From: Cinclus cinclus
Lineage: Eukaryota; Chordata; Aves; Passeriformes; Cinclidae
Length of the DNA stretch: 64,000 nucleotides
Direction of reading: 5' to 3'
NCBI RefSeq assembly: GCF_963662255.1
Contig: NW_026912161.1
Coordinates: 310,001-374,000, forward strand
Of the stretch, positions 38,613 to 52,402 are shown piece by piece. Numbering within the stretch: the first letter of the stretch is position 1; every line of letters begins with the position of its first letter. The notes below the pieces were generated by a model. It was not told the DNA's origin and did not search any database. It saw nothing but the letters and a program-made list of their open reading frames with translations. The translations under genes and the position numbers were made by a program.

Positions 38613-39991
38613 GTATCCGAGGGAGCGTGGCGCCGCTTAGGCGGGCAAAGCAGAAAGGTGCCGCCCGGCACTGGCTTTGACTCCCTGAGCTTCCTTGCTA
38701 GGACAGCAGCTGCCGAAAGCTGGCAACTAGGCTGCCAGAGTGCAGAATGTCGGCGGTCTGGCACGCCTGCTTGCCGAAAGCCAGGATCAGCGAGACAGCG
38801 TGCTAGGCTCTGTTTCACAGCACCCTGGAGAACACGCCCTTGAAGAATGCCCTCTCTGCTCCGCAAAAGCTCTGCCACAGTGAAGGTGGAAGAAGCAGCC
38901 TGTGGCCACGGGCAGAGCTGGTCAACAGCTGCGCCTAACTTGCCCAAGCTGCGAGAGCATTCTCAGCCGAGTTCTGCTTTGACAGAGCTATTGCTGAACT
39001 TTTGCAGCCCCGGAGGCTGCTGAAACCAAGGCTGTGTTCTGCCTCTTCATTCTTGCCTTCCTGTGCTCCAGCGAGAAGTGAAGCTCTGGCACGGCATTCA
39101 GCTTTGCCGCCTCTCTGCACGGAAAGCACTAGACAGAACTAGTGTGCTTCGTGCATGCTCTCTCCTCGCTTTTATGGTCACTGCTCTGCTTTTTGCTTGG
39201 CAGCGTTCCAAGGGTCCACGGCATACCTCTTGCACAGCGAGAGGTGGCCGGCGAGGAATACTTGCTGGCTTAAGTCGTTCCATGCTCAAGGCATTCATCA
39301 GAGCAACACCATGGGGGAAAAGAGGGGGGAACATTGCAGGACAAATTTCTATGCTGGAACAGGATTGTCTGCGAGACAGCTCTCCGCAGCGCTAGTATTT
39401 GGCCAGGCTGAAATCAGCGCCACGGGAAGCCAATCTGACAAGCGGAGTGCAACGAGCGCGGCGATATGGGGCCACTTGGCAGGTGGCCGAAGAAAGACGG
39501 CTGCCCCGCGAATGGGGTGCCAGAAGGCAAGTTTCAGCAGGGCGTTGCGGGCGAGCTTAATGTGTAGCCGCAGTTGTTCTAGGCGAGATTGTAGCCGAGA
39601 AGCTTTCCGTCTCCATTCACGAGACAAGAAAAGCAGAACGCAATGGTCTAGAGGGTTGAGAAGAAAAGTGCTCGTAGCGAGCTCGTTGCGGCAGAAGCGA
39701 AAGCCAGGAGCAGCGTGATCGCTGCGAGAAGTAGACGGCGCTTCGCCTCCTTGGGAAGGAAATCGCGTCTGGGCACGAACGGCAGCCAGCGAAGCTTCAG
39801 AACAGCAGGCTGTTCTGCTCAGCGTGCGAGCCTGAAGTGAGTGGCAAGGGCTAAGGGGACAGTTCCAAGGCATCTAGCTTTCCTGCTAGCAATGCCATTT
39901 CTACCCTGCTGTGGAAAACATTGTCCTTTGCCCTTCTGCTCCGAGAGGCAGAGAGCACCTCGGCAGACGCAGTGCAGAGGGAAAGGACACA
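38613..39991. repeat. Unit 29: 1106A with TA
   Basis: Carries 1106A (window 39718) and TA at 1275-1276. Same haplotype as unit 39. Confidence 0.93.
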
Positions 39992-41370
39992 GTATCCGAG
40001 GGAGCGTGGCGCCGCTTAGGCGGGCAAAGCAGAAAGGTGCCGCCCGGCACTGGCTTTGACTCCCTGAGCTTCCTTGCTAGGACAGCAGCTGCCGAAAGCT
40101 GGCAACTAGGCTGCCAGAGTGCAGAATGTCGGCGGTCTGGCACGCCTGCTTGCCGAAAGCCAGGATCAGCGAGACAGCGTGCTAGGCTCTGTTTCACAGC
40201 ACCCTGGAGAACACGCCCTTGAAGAATGCCCTCTCTGCTCCGCAAAAGCTCTGCCACAGTGAAGGTGGAAGAAGCAGCCTGTGGCCACGGGCAGAGCTGG
40301 TCAACAGCTGCGCCTAACTTGCCCAAGCTGCGAGAGCATTCTCAGCCGAGTTCTGCTTTGACAGAGCTATTGCTGAACTTTTGCAGCCCCGGAGGCTGCT
40401 GAAACCAAGGCTGTGTTCTGCCTCTTCATTCTTGCCTTCCTGTGCTCCAGCGAGAAGTGAAGCTCTGGCACGGCATTCAGCTTTGCCGCCTCTCTGCACG
40501 GAAAGCACTAGACAGAACTAGTGTGCTTCGTGCATGCTCTCTCCTCGCTTTTATGGTCACTGCTCTGCTTTTTGCTTGGCAGCGTTCCAAGGGTCCACGG
40601 CATACCTCTTGCACAGCGAGAGGTGGCCGGCGAGGAATACTTGCTGGCTTAAGTCGTTCCATGCTCAAGGCATTCATCAGAGCAACACCATGGGGGAAAA
40701 GAGGGGGGAACATTGCAGGACAAATTTCTATGCTGGAACAGGATTGTCTGCGAGACAGCTCTCCGCAGCGCTAGTATTTGGCCAGGCTGAAATCAGCGCC
40801 ACGGGAAGCCAATCTGACAAGCGGAGTGCAACGAGCGCGGCGATATGGGGCCACTTGGCAGGTGGCCGAAGAAAGACGGCTGCCCCGCGAATGGGGTGCC
40901 AGAAGGCAAGTTTCAGCAGGGCGTTGCGGGCGAGCTTAATGTGTAGCCGCAGTTGTTCTAGGCGAGATTGTAGCCGAGAAGCTTTCCGTCTCCATTCACG
41001 AGACAAGAAAAGCAGAACGCAATGGTCTAGAGGGTTGAGAAGAAAAGTGCTCGTAGCGAGCTCGTTGCGGCAGAAGCGAAAGCCAGGAGCAGCGTGCTCG
41101 CTGCGAGAAGTAGACGGCGCTTCGCCTCCTTGGGAAGGAAATCGCGTCTGGGCACGAACGGCAGCCAGCGAAGCTTCAGAACAGCAGGCTGTTCTGCTCA
41201 GCGTGCGAGCCTGAAGTGAGTGGCAAGGGCTAAGGGGACAGTTCCAAGGCATCTAGCTTTCCTGCCTGCAATGCCATTTCTACCCTGCTGTGGAAAACAT
41301 TGTCCTTTGCCCTTCTGCTCCGAGAGGCAGAGAGCACCTCGGCAGACGCAGTGCAGAGGGAAAGGACACA
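39992..41370. repeat. Unit 30: majority sequence
   Basis: Majority state at all compared sites. Positional partner of unit 40. Confidence 0.92.
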
Positions 41371-42749
41371 GTATCCGAGGGAGCGTGGCGCCGCTTAGGC
41401 GGGCAAAGCAGAAAGGTGCCGCCCGGCACTGGCTTTGACTCCCTGAGCTTCCTTGCTAGGACAGCAGCCGCCGAAAGCTGGCAACTAGGCTGCCAGAGTG
41501 CAGAATGTCGGCGGTCTGGCACGCCTGCTTGCCGAAAGCCAGGATCAGCGAGACAGCGTGCTAGGCTCTGTTTCACAGCACCCTGGAGAACACGCCCTTG
41601 AAGAATGCCCTCTCTGCTCCGCAAAAGCTCTGCCACAGTGAAGGTGGAAGAAGCAGCCTGTGGCCACGGGCAGAGCTGGTCAACAGCTGCGCCTAACTTG
41701 CCCAAGCTGCGAGAGCATTCTCAGCCGAGTTCTGCTTTGACAGAGCTATTGCTGAACTTTTGCAGCCCCGGAGGCTGCTGAAACCAAGGCTGTGTTCTGC
41801 CTCTTCATTCTTGCCTTCCTGTGCTCCAGCGAGAAGTGAAGCTCTGGCACGGCATTCAGCTTTGCCGCCTCTCTGCACGGAAAGCACTAGACAGAACTAG
41901 TGTGCTTCGTGCATGCTCTCTCCTCGCTTTTATGGTCACTGCTCTGCTTTTTGCTTGGCAGCGTTCCAAGGGTCCACGGCATACCTCTTGCACAGCGAGA
42001 GGTGGCCGGCGAGGAATACTTGCTGGCTTAAGTCGTTCCATGCTCCAGGCATTCATCAGAGCAACACCATGGGGGAAAAGAGGGGGGAACATTGCAGGAC
42101 AAATTTCTATGCTGGAACAGGATTGTCTGCGAGACAGCTCTCCGCAGCGCTAGTATTTGGCCAGGCTGAAATCAGCGCCACGGGAAGCCAATCTGACAAG
42201 CGGAGTGCAACGAGCGCGGCGATATGGGGCCACTTGGCAGGTGGCCGAAGAAAGACGGCTGCCCCGCGAATGGGGTGCCAGAAGGCAAGTTTCAGCAGGG
42301 CGTTGCGGGCGAGCTTAATGTGTAGCCGCAGTTGTTCTAGGCGAGATTGTAGCCGAGAAGCTTTCCGTCTCCATTCACGAGACAAGAAAAGCAGAACGCA
42401 ATGGTCTAGAGGGTTGAGAAGAAAAGTGCTCGTAGCGAGCTCGTTGCGGCAGAAGCGAAAGCCAGGAGCAGCGTGCTCGCTGCGAGAAGTAGACGGCGCT
42501 TCGCCTCCTTGGGAAGGAAATCGCGTCTGGGCACGAACGGCAGCCAGCGAAGCTTCAGAACAGCAGGCTGTTCTGCTCAGCGTGCGAGCCTGAAGTGAGT
42601 GGCAAGGGCTAAGGGGACAGTTCCAAGGCATCTAGCTTTCCTGCCTGCAATGCCATTTCTACCCTGCTGTGGAAAACATTGTCCTTTGCCCTTCTGCTCC
42701 GAGAGGCAGAGAGCACCTCGGCAGACGCAGTGCAGAGGGAAAGGACACA
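41371..42749. repeat. Unit 31: 99C and 676C, no partner in block B
   Basis: Carries 99C (window 41469) and 676C, as in unit 6. No unit of this type follows unit 40, so it is absent from the expected place in block B. Confidence 0.92.
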
Positions 42750-44128
42750 GTATCCGAGGGAGCGTGGCGCCGCTTAGGCGGGCAAAGCAGAAAGGTGCCG
42801 CCCGGCACTGGCTTTGACTCCCTGAGCTTCCTTGCTAGGACAGCAGCTGCCGAAAGCTGGCAACTAGGCTGCCAGAGTGCAGAATGTCGGCGGTCTGGCA
42901 CGCCTGCTTGCCGAAAGCCAGGATCAGCGAGACAGCGTGCTAGGCTCTGTTTCACAGCACCCTGGAGAACACGCCCTTGAAGAATGCCCTCTCTGCTCCG
43001 CAAAAGCTCTGCCACAGTGAAGGTGGAAGAAGCAGCCTGTGGCCACGGGCAGAGCTGGTCAACAGCTGCGCCTAACTTGCCCAAGCTGCGAGAGCATTCT
43101 CAGCCGAGTTCTGCTTTGACAGAGCTATTGCTGAACTTTTGCAGCCCCGGAGGCTGCTGAAACCAAGGCTGTGTTCTGCCTCTTCATTCTTGCCTTCCTG
43201 TGCTCCAGCGAGAAGTGAAGCTCTGGCACGGCATTCAGCTTTGCCGCCTCTCTGCACGGAAAGCACTAGACAGAACTAGTGTGCTTCGTGCATGCTCTCT
43301 CCTCGCTTTTATGGTCACTGCTCTGCTTTTTGCTTGGCAGCGTTCCAAGGGTCCACGGCATACCTCTTGCACAGCGAGAGGTGGCCGGCGAGGAATACTT
43401 GCTGGCTTAAGTCGTTCCATGCTCAAGGCATTCATCAGAGCAACACCATGGGGGAAAAGAGGGGGGAACACTGCAGGACAAATTTCTATGCTGGAACAGG
43501 ATTGTCTGCGAGACAGCTCTCCGCAGCGCTAGTATTTGGCCAGGCTGAAATCAGCGCCACGGGAAGCCAATCTGACAAGCGGAGTGCAACGAGCGCGGCG
43601 ATATGGGGCCACTTGGCAGGTGGCCGAAGAAAGACGGCTGCCCCGCGAATGGGGTGCCAGAAGGCAAGTTTCAGCAGGGCGTTGCGGGCGAGCTTAATGT
43701 GTAGCCGCAGTTGTTCTAGGCGAGATTGTAGCCGAGAAGCTTTCCGTCTCCATTCACGAGACAAGAAAAGCAGAACGCAATGGTCTAGAGGGTTGAGAAG
43801 AAAAGTGCTCGTAGCGAGCTCGTTGCGGCAGAAGCGAAAGCCAGGAGCAGCGTGCTCGCTGCGAGAAGTAGACGGCGCTTCGCCTCCTTGGGAAGGAAAT
43901 CGCGTATGGGCACGAACGGCAGCCAGCGAAGCTTCAGAACAGCAGGCTGTTCTGCTCAGCGTGCGAGCCTGAAGTGAGTGGCAAGGGCTAAGGGGACAGT
44001 TCCAAGGCATCTAGCTTTCCTGCCTGCAATGCCATTTCTACCCTGCTGTGGAAAACATTGTCCTTTGCCCTTCTGCTCCGAGAGGCAGAGAGCACCTCGG
44101 CAGACGCAGTGCAGAGGGAAAGGACACA
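42750..44128. repeat. Unit 32: 722C plus singleton 1157A
   Basis: Carries 722C (window 43471), shared only with unit 41, and the private change 1157A (window 43906). Confidence 0.93.
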
Positions 44129-45507
44129 GTATCCGAGGGAGCGTGGCGCCGCTTAGGCGGGCAAAGCAGAAAGGTGCCGCCCGGCACTGGCTTTGACTCC
44201 CTGAGCTTCCTTGCTAGGACAGCAGCTGCCGAAAGCTGGCAACTAGGCTGCCAGAGTGCAGAATGTCGGCGGTCTGGCACGCCTGCTTGCCGAAAGCCAG
44301 GATCAGCGAGACAGCGTGCTAGGCTCTGTTTCACAGCACCCTGGAGAACACGCCCTTGAAGAATGCCCTCTCTGCTCCGCAAAAGCTCTGCCACAGTGAA
44401 GGTGGAAGAAGCAGCCTGTGGCCACGGGCAGAGCTGGTCAACAGCTGCGCCTAACTTGCCCAAGCTGCGAGAGCATTCTCAGCCGAGTTCTGCTTTGACA
44501 GAGCTATTGCTGAACTTTTGCAGCCCCGGAGGCTGCTGAAACCAAGGCTGTGTTCTGCCTCTTCATTCTTGCCTTCCTGTGCTCCAGCGAGAAGTGAAGC
44601 TCTGGCACGGCATTCAGCTTTGCCGCCTCTCTGCACGGAAAGCACTAGACAGAACTAGTGTGCTTCGTGCATGCTCTCTCCTCGCTTTTATGGTCACTGC
44701 TCTGCTTTTTGCTTGGCAGCGTTCCAAGGGTCCACGGCATACCTCTTGCACAGCGAGAGGTGGCCGGCGAGGAATACTTGCTGGCTTAAGTCGTTCCATG
44801 CTCAAGGCATTCATCAGAGCAACACCATGGGGGAAAAGAGGGGGGAACATTGCAGGACAAATTTCTATGCTGGAACAGGATTGTCTGCGAGACAGCTCTC
44901 CGCAGCGCTAGTATTTGGCCAGGCTGAAATCAGCGCCACGGGAAGCCAATCTGACAAGCGGAGTGCAACGAGCGCGGCGATATGGGGCCACTTGGCAGGT
45001 GGCCGAAGAAAGACGGCTGCCCCGCGAATGGGGTGCCAGAAGGCAAGTTTCAGCAGGGCGTTGCGGGCGAGCTTAATGTGTAGCCGCAGTTGTTCTAGGC
45101 GAGATTGTAGCCGAGAAGCTTTCCGTCTCCATTCACGAGACAAGAAAAGCAGAACGCAATGGTCTAGAGGGTTGAGAAGAAAAGTGCTCGTAGCGAGCTC
45201 GTTGCGGCAGAAGCGAAAGCCAGGAGCAGCGTGCTCGCTGCGAGAAGTAGACGGCGCTTCGCCTCCTTGGGAAGGAAATCGCGTCTGGGCACGAACGGCA
45301 GCCAGCGAAGCTTCAGAACAGCAGGCTGTTCTGCTCAGCGTGCGAGCCTGAAGTGAGTGGCAAGGGCTAAGGGGACAGTTCCAAGGCATCTAGCTTTCCT
45401 GCTAGCAATGCCATTTCTACCTTGCTGTGGAAAACATTGTCCTTTGCCCTTCTGCTCCGAGAGGCAGAGAGCACCTCGGCAGACGCAGTGCAGAGGGAAA
45501 GGACACA
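44129..45507. repeat. Unit 33: TA with 1294T
   Basis: Carries TA at 1275-1276 and 1294T (window 45422). Same as unit 42. Confidence 0.93.
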
Positions 45508-46886
45508 GTATCCGAGGGAGCGTGGCGCCGCTTAGGCGGGCAAAGCAGAAAGGTGCCGCCCGGCACTGGCTTTGACTCCCTGAGCTTCCTTGCTAGGACA
45601 GCAGCTGCCGAAAGCTGGCAACTAGGCTGCCAGAGTGCAGAATGTCGGCGGTCTGGCACGCCTGCTTGCCGAAAGCCAGGATCAGCGAGACAGCGTGCTA
45701 GGCTCTGTTTCACAGCACCCTGGAGAACACGCCCTTGAAGAATGCCCTCTCTGCTCCGCAAAAGCTCTGCCACAGTGAAGGTGGAAGAAGCAGCCTGTGG
45801 CCACGGGCAGAGCTGGTCAACAGCTGCGCCTAACTTGCCCAAGCTGCGAGAGCATTCTCAGCCGAGTTCTGCTTTGACAGAGCTATTGCTGAACTTTTGC
45901 AGCCCCGGAGGCTGCTGAAACCAAGGCTGTGTTCTGCCTCTTCATTCTTGCCTTCCTGTGCTCCAGCGAGAAGTGAAGCTCTGGCACGGCATTCAGCTTT
46001 GCCGCCTCTCTGCACGGAAAGCACTAGACAGAACTAGTGTGCTTCGTGCATGCTCTCTCCTCGCTTTTATGGTCACTGCTCTGCTTTTTGCTTGGCAGCG
46101 TTCCAAGGGTCCACGGCATACCTCTTGCACAGCGAGAGGTGGCCGGCGAGGAATACTTGCTGGCTTAAGTCGTTCCATGCTCAAGGCATTCATCAGAGCA
46201 ACACCATGGGGGAAAAGAGGGGGGAACATTGCAGGACAAATTTCTATGCTGGAACAGGATTGTCTGCGAGACAGCTCTCCGCAGCGCTAGTATTTGGCCA
46301 GGCTGAAATCAGCGCCACGGGAAGCCAATCTGACAAGCGGAGTGCAACGAGCGCGGCGATATGGGGCCACTTGGCAGGTGGCCGAAGAAAGACGGCTGCC
46401 CCGCGAATGGGGTGCCAGAAGGCAAGTTTCAGCAGGGCGTTGCGGGCGAGCTTAATGTGTAGCCGCAGTTGTTCTAGGCGAGATTGTAGCCGAGAAGCTT
46501 TCCGTCTCCATTCACGAGACAAGAAAAGCAGAACGCAATGGTCTAGAGGGTTGAGAAGAAAAGTGCTCGTAGCGAGCTCGTTGCGGCAGAAGCGAAAGCC
46601 AGGAGCAGCGTGCTCGCTGCGAGAAGTAGACGGCGCTTCGCCTCCTTGGGAAGGAAATCGCGTCTGGGCACGAACGGCAGCCAGCGAAGCTTCAGAACAG
46701 CAGGCTGTTCTGCTCAGCGTGCGAGCCTGAAGTGAGTGGCAAGGGCTAAGGGGACAGTTCCAAGGCATCTAGCTTTCCTGCTAGCAATGCCATTTCTACC
46801 CTGCTGTGGAAAACATTGTCCTTTGCCCTTCTGCTCCGAGAGGCAGAGAGCACCTCGGCAGACGCAGTGCAGAGGGAAAGGACACA
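45508..46886. repeat. Unit 34: TA only
   Basis: Only TA at 1275-1276 differs. Same as unit 43. Confidence 0.92.
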
Positions 46887-48265
46887 GTATCCGAGGGAGC
46901 GTGGCGCCGCTTAGGCGGGCAAAGCAGAAAGGTGCCGCCCGGCACTGGCTTTGACTCCCTGAGCTTCCTTGCTAGGACAGCAGCTGCCGAAAGCTGGCAA
47001 CTAGGCTGCCAGAGTGCAGAATGTCGGCGGTCTGGCACGCCTGCTTGCCGAAAGCCAGGATCAGCGAGACAGCGTGCTAGGCTCTGTTTCACAGCACCCT
47101 GGAGAACACGCCCTTGAAGAATGCCCTCTCTGCTCCGCAAAAGCTCTGCCACAGTGAAGGTGGAAGAAGCAGCCTGTGGCCACGGGCAGAGCTGGTCAAC
47201 AGCTGCGCCTAACTTGCCCAAGCTGCGAGAGCATTCTCAGCCGAGTTCTGCTTTGACAGAGCTATTGCTGAACTTTTGCAGCCCCGGAGGCTGCTGAAAC
47301 CAAGGCTGTGTTCTGCCTCTTCATTCTTGCCTTCCTGTGCTCCAGCGAGAAGTGAAGCTCTGGCACGGCATTCAGCTTTGCCGCCTCTCTGCACGGAAAG
47401 CACTAGACAGAACTAGTGTGCTTCGTGCATGCTCTCTCCTCGCTTTTATGGTCACTGCTCTGCTTTTTGCTTGGCAGCGTTCCAAGGGTCCACGGCATAC
47501 CTCTTGCACAGCGAGAGGTGGCCGGCGAGGAATACTTGCTGGCTTAAGTCGTTCCATGCTCAAGGCATTCATCAGAGCAACACCATGGGGGAAAAGAGGG
47601 GGGAACATTGCAGGACAAATTTCTATGCTGGAACAGGATTGTCTGCGAGACAGCTCTCCGCAGCGCTAGTATTTGGCCAGGCTGAAATCAGCGCCACGGG
47701 AAGCCAATCTGACAAGCGGAGTGCAACGAGCGCGGCGATATGGGGCCACTTGGCAGGTGGCCGAAGAAAGACGGCTGCCCCGCGAATGGGGTGCCAGAAG
47801 GCAAGTTTCAGCAGGGCGTTGCGGGCGAGCTTAATGTGTAGCCGCAGTTGTTCTAGGCGAGATTGTAGCCGAGAAGCTTTCCGTCTCCATTCACGAGACA
47901 AGAAAAGCAGAACGCAATGGTCTAGAGGGTTGAGAAGAAAAGTGCTCGTAGCGAGCTCGTTGCGGCAGAAGCGAAAGCCAGGAGCAGCGTGCTCGCTGCG
48001 AGAAGTAGACGGCGCTTCGCCTCCTTGGGAAGGAAATCGCGTCTGGGCACGAACGGCAGCCAGCGAAGCTTCAGAACAGCAGGCTGTTCTGCTCAGCGTG
48101 CGAGCCTGAAGTGAGTGGCAAGGGCTAAGGGGACAGTTCCAAGGCATCTAGCTTTCCTGCCTGCAATGCCATTTCTACCCTGCTGTGGAAAACATTGTCC
48201 TTTGCCCTTCTGCTCCGAGAGGCAGAGAGCACCTCGGCAGACGCAGTGCAGAGGGAAAGGACACA
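46887..48265. repeat. Unit 35: majority sequence
   Basis: Majority state at all compared sites. Partner of unit 44. Confidence 0.92.
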
Positions 48266-49644
48266 GTATCCGAGGGAGCGTGGCGCCGCTTAGGCGGGCA
48301 AAGCAGAAAGGTGCCGCCCGGCACTGGCTTTGACTCCCTGAGCTTCCTTGCTAGGACAGCAGCCGCCGAAAGCTGGCAACTAGGCTGCCAGAGTGCAGAA
48401 TGTCGGCGGTCTGGCACGCCTGCTTGCCGAAAGCCAGGATCAGCGAGACAGCGTGCTAGGCTCTGTTTCACAGCACCCTGGAGAACACGCCCTTGAAGAA
48501 TGCCCTCTCTGCTCCGCAAAAGCTCTGCCACAGTGAAGGTGGAAGAAGCAGCCTGTGGCCACGGGCAGAGCTGGTCAACAGCTGCGCCTAACTTGCCCAA
48601 GCTGCGAGAGCATTCTCAGCCGAGTTCTGCTTTGACAGAGCTATTGCTGAACTTTTGCAGCCCCGGAGGCTGCTGAAACCAAGGCTGTGTTCTGCCTCTT
48701 CATTCTTGCCTTCCTGTGCTCCAGCGAGAAGTGAAGCTCTGGCACGGCATTCAGCTTTGCCGCCTCTCTGCACGGAAAGCACTAGACAGAACTAGTGTGC
48801 TTCGTGCATGCTCTCTCCTCGCTTTTATGGTCACTGCTCTGCTTTTTGCTTGGCAGCGTTCCAAGGGTCCACGGCATACCTCTTGCACAGCGAGAGGTGG
48901 CCGGCGAGGAATACTTGCTGGCTTAAGTCGTTCCATGCTCAAGGCATTCATCAGAGCAACACCATGGGGGAAAAGAGGGGGGAACATTGCAGGACAAATT
49001 TCTATGCTGGAACAGGATTGTCTGCGAGACAGCTCTCCGCAGCGCTAGTATTTGGCCAGGCTGAAATCAGCGCCACGGGAAGCCAATCTGACAAGCGGAG
49101 TGCAACGAGCGCGGCGATATGGGGCCACTTGGCAGGTGGCCGAAGAAAGACGGCTGCCCCGCGAATGGGGTGCCAGAAGGCAAGTTTCAGCAGGGCGTTG
49201 CGGGCGAGCTTAATGTGTAGCCGCAGTTGTTCTAGGCGAGATTGTAGCCGAGAAGCTTTCCGTCTCCATTCACGAGACAAGAAAAGCAGAACGCAATGGT
49301 CTAGAGGGTTGAGAAGAAAAGTGCTCGTAGCGAGCTCGTTGCGGCAGAAGCGAAAGCCAGGAGCAGCGTGCTCGCTGCGAGAAGTAGACGGCGCTTCGCC
49401 TCCTTGGGAAGGAAATCGCGTCTGGGCACGAACGGCAGCCAGCGAAGCTTCAGAACAGCAGGCTGTTCTGCTCAGCGTGCGAGCCTGAAGTGAGTGGCAA
49501 GGGCTAAGGGGACAGTTCCAAGGCATCTAGCTTTCCTGCTAGCAATGCCATTTCTACCTTGCTGTGGAAAACATTGTCCTTTGCCCTTCTGCTCCGAGAG
49601 GCAGAGAGCACCTCGGCAGACGCAGTGCAGAGGGAAAGGACACA
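48266..49644. repeat. Unit 36: 99C, TA, 1294T
   Basis: Carries 99C (window 48364), TA and 1294T. Same combination as unit 46 (apart from 638A there). Last unit of block A. Confidence 0.93.
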
Positions 49645-51023
49645 GTATCCGAGGGAGCGTGGCGCCGCTTAGGCGGGCAAAGCAGAAAGGTGCCGCCCGG
49701 CACTGGCTTTGACTCCCTGAGCTTCCTTGCTAGGACAGCAGCTGCCGAAAGCTGGCAACTAGGCTGCCAGAGTGCAGAATGTCGGCGGTCTGGCACGCCT
49801 GCTTGCCGAAAGCCAGGATCAGCGAGACAGCGTGCTAGGCTCTGTTTCACAGCACCCTGGAGAACACGCCCTTGAAGAATGCCCTCTCTGCTCCGCAAAA
49901 GCTCTGCCACAGTGAAGGTGGAAGAAGCAGCCTGTGGCCACGGGCAGAGCTGGTCAACAGCTGCGCCTAACTTGCCCAAGCTGCGAGAGCATTCTCAGCC
50001 GAGTTCTGCTTTGACAGAGCTATTGCTGAACTTTTGCAGCCCCGGAGGCTGCTGAAACCAAGGCTGTGTTCTGCCTCTTCATTCTTGCCTTCCTGTGCTC
50101 CAGCGAGAAGTGAAGCTCTGGCACGGCATTCAGCTTTGCCGCCTCTCTGCACGGAAAGCACTAGACAGAACTAGTGTGCTTCGTGCATGCTCTCTCCTCG
50201 CTTTTATGGTCACTGCTCTGCTTTTTGCTTGGCAGCGTTCCAAGGGTCCACGGCATACCTCTTGCACAGCGAGAGGTGGCCGGCGAGGAATACTTGCTGG
50301 CTTAAGTCGTTCCATGCTCAAGGCATTCATCAGAGCAACACCATGGGGGAAAAGAGGGGGGAACATTGCAGGACAAATTTCTATGCTGGAACAGGATTGT
50401 CTGCGAGACAGCTCTCCGCAGCGCTAGTATTTGGCCAGGCTGAAATCAGCGCCACGGGAAGCCAATCTGACAAGCGGAGTGCAACGAGCGCGGCGATATG
50501 GGGCCACTTGGCAGGTGGCCGAAGAAAGACGGCTGCCCCGCGAATGGGGTGCCAGAAGGCAAGTTTCAGCAGGGCGTTGCGGGCGAGCTTAATGTGTAGC
50601 CGCAGTTGTTCTAGGCGAGATTGTAGCCGAGAAGCTTTCCGTCTCCATTCACGAGACAAGAAAAGCAGAACGCAATGGTCTAGAGGGCTGAGAAGAAAAG
50701 TGCTCGTAGCGAGCTCGTTGCGGCAGAAGCGAAAGCCAGGAGCAGCGTGCTCGGTGCGAGAAGTAGACGGCGCTTCGCCTCCTTGGGAAGGAAATCGCGT
50801 CTGGGCACGAACGGCAGCCAGCGAAGCTTCAGAACAGCAGGCTGTTCTGCTCAGCGTACGTGCCTGAAGTGAGTGGCAAGGGCTAAGGGGACAGTACCAA
50901 GGCATCTAGCTTTCCTGCTAGCAATGCCATTTCTACCCTGCTGTGGAAAACATTGTCCTTTGCCCTTCTGCTCCGAGAGGCAGAGAGCACCTCGGCAGAC
51001 GCAGTGCAGAGGGAAAGGACACA
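49645..51023. repeat. Unit 37: full haplotype B with 531T, block junction
   Basis: Carries 1044C, 1110G, 1214A, 1217T, 1252A and TA, with 531T. Its 3' part matches unit 27 and its 5' part does not, so it probably contains the start of the duplicated segment. Confidence 0.93.
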
Positions 51024-52402
51024 GTATCCGAGGGAGCGTGGCGCCGCTTAGGCGGGCAAAGCAGAAAGGTGCCGCCCGGCACTGGCTTTGACTCCCTGAG
51101 CTTCCTTGCTAGGACAGCAGCTGCCGAAAGCTGGCAACTAGGCTGCCAGAGTGCAGAATGTCGGCGGTCTGGCACGCCTGCTTGCCGAAAGCCAGGATCA
51201 GCGAGACAGCGTGCTAGGCTCCGTTTCACAGCACCCTGGAGAACACGCCCTTGAAGAATGCCCTCTCTGCTCCGCAAAAGCTCTGCCACAGTGAAGGTGG
51301 AAGAAGCAGCCTGTGGCCACGGGCAGAGCTGGTCAACAGCTGCGCCTAACTTGCCCAAGCTGCGAGAGCATTCTCAGCCGAGTTCTGCTTTGACAGAGCT
51401 ATTGCTGAACTTTTGCAGCCCCGGAGGCTGCTGAAACCAAGGCTGTGTTCTGCCTCTTCATTCTTGCCTTCCTGTGCTCCAGCGAGAAGTGAAGCTCTGG
51501 CACGGCATTCAGCTTTGCCGCCTCTCTGCACGGAAAGCACTAGACAGAACTAGCGTGCTTCGTGCATGCTCTCTCCTCGCTTTTATGGTCACTGCTCTGC
51601 TTTTTGCTTGGCAGCGTTCCAAGGGTCCACGGCATACCTCTTGCACAGCGAGAGGTGGCCGGCGAGGAATACTTGCTGGCTTAAGTCGTTCCATGCTCAA
51701 GGCATTCATCAGAGCAACACCATGGGGGAAAAGAGGGGGGAACATTGCAGGACAAATTTCTATGCTGGAACAGGATTGTCTGCGAGACAGCTCTCCGCAG
51801 CGCTAGTATTTGGCCAGGCTGAAATCAGCGCCACGGGAAGCCAATCTGACAAGCGGAGTGCAACGAGCGCGGCGATATGGGGCCACTTGGCAGGTGGCCG
51901 AAGAAAGACGGCTGCCCCGCGAATGGGGTGCCAGAAGGCAAGTTTCAGCAGGGCGTTGCGGGCGAGCTTAATGTGTAGCCGCAGTTGTTCTAGGCGAGAT
52001 TGTAGCCGAGAAGCTTTCCGTCTCCATTCACGAGACAAGAAAAGCAGAACGCAATGGTCTAGAGGGTTGAGAAGAAAAGTGCTCGTAGCGAGCTCGTTGC
52101 GGCAGAAGCGAAAGCCAGGAGCAGCGTGCTCGCTGCGAGAAGTAGACGGCGCTTCGCCTCCTTGGGAAGGAAATCGCGTCTGGGCACGAACGGCAGCCAG
52201 CGAAGCTTCAGAACAGCAGGCTGTTCTGCTCAGCGTGCGAGCCTGAAGTGAGTGGCAAGGGCTAAGGGGACAGTTCCAAGGCATCTAGCTTTCCTGCCTG
52301 CAATGCCATTTCTACCCTGCTGTGGAAAACATTGTCCTTTGCCCTTCTGCTCCGAGAGGCAGAGAGCACCTCGGCAGACGCAGTGCAGAGGGAAAGGACA
52401 CA
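51024..52402. repeat. Unit 38: 199C and 531C
   Basis: Carries 199C (window 51222) and 531C. Identical at compared sites to unit 28. Confidence 0.93.

Larger units (their letters stand above)
35855..49644. repeat. Higher-order block A (units 27-36)
   Basis: Ten units whose marker order recurs in the next ten. Markers in order: unit 27 has 1044C/1110G/1214A/1217T/1252A; 28 has 199C and 531C; 29 has 1106A with TA at 1275-1276; 30 is consensus; 31 has 99C and 676C; 32 has 722C; 33 has 1294T with TA; 34 has TA only; 35 is consensus; 36 has 99C, 1294T and TA. The states 199C and 722C occur nowhere else in the window except in the partner units of block B. The block edges are drawn at arbitrary unit boundaries. 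Confidence 0.8.
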
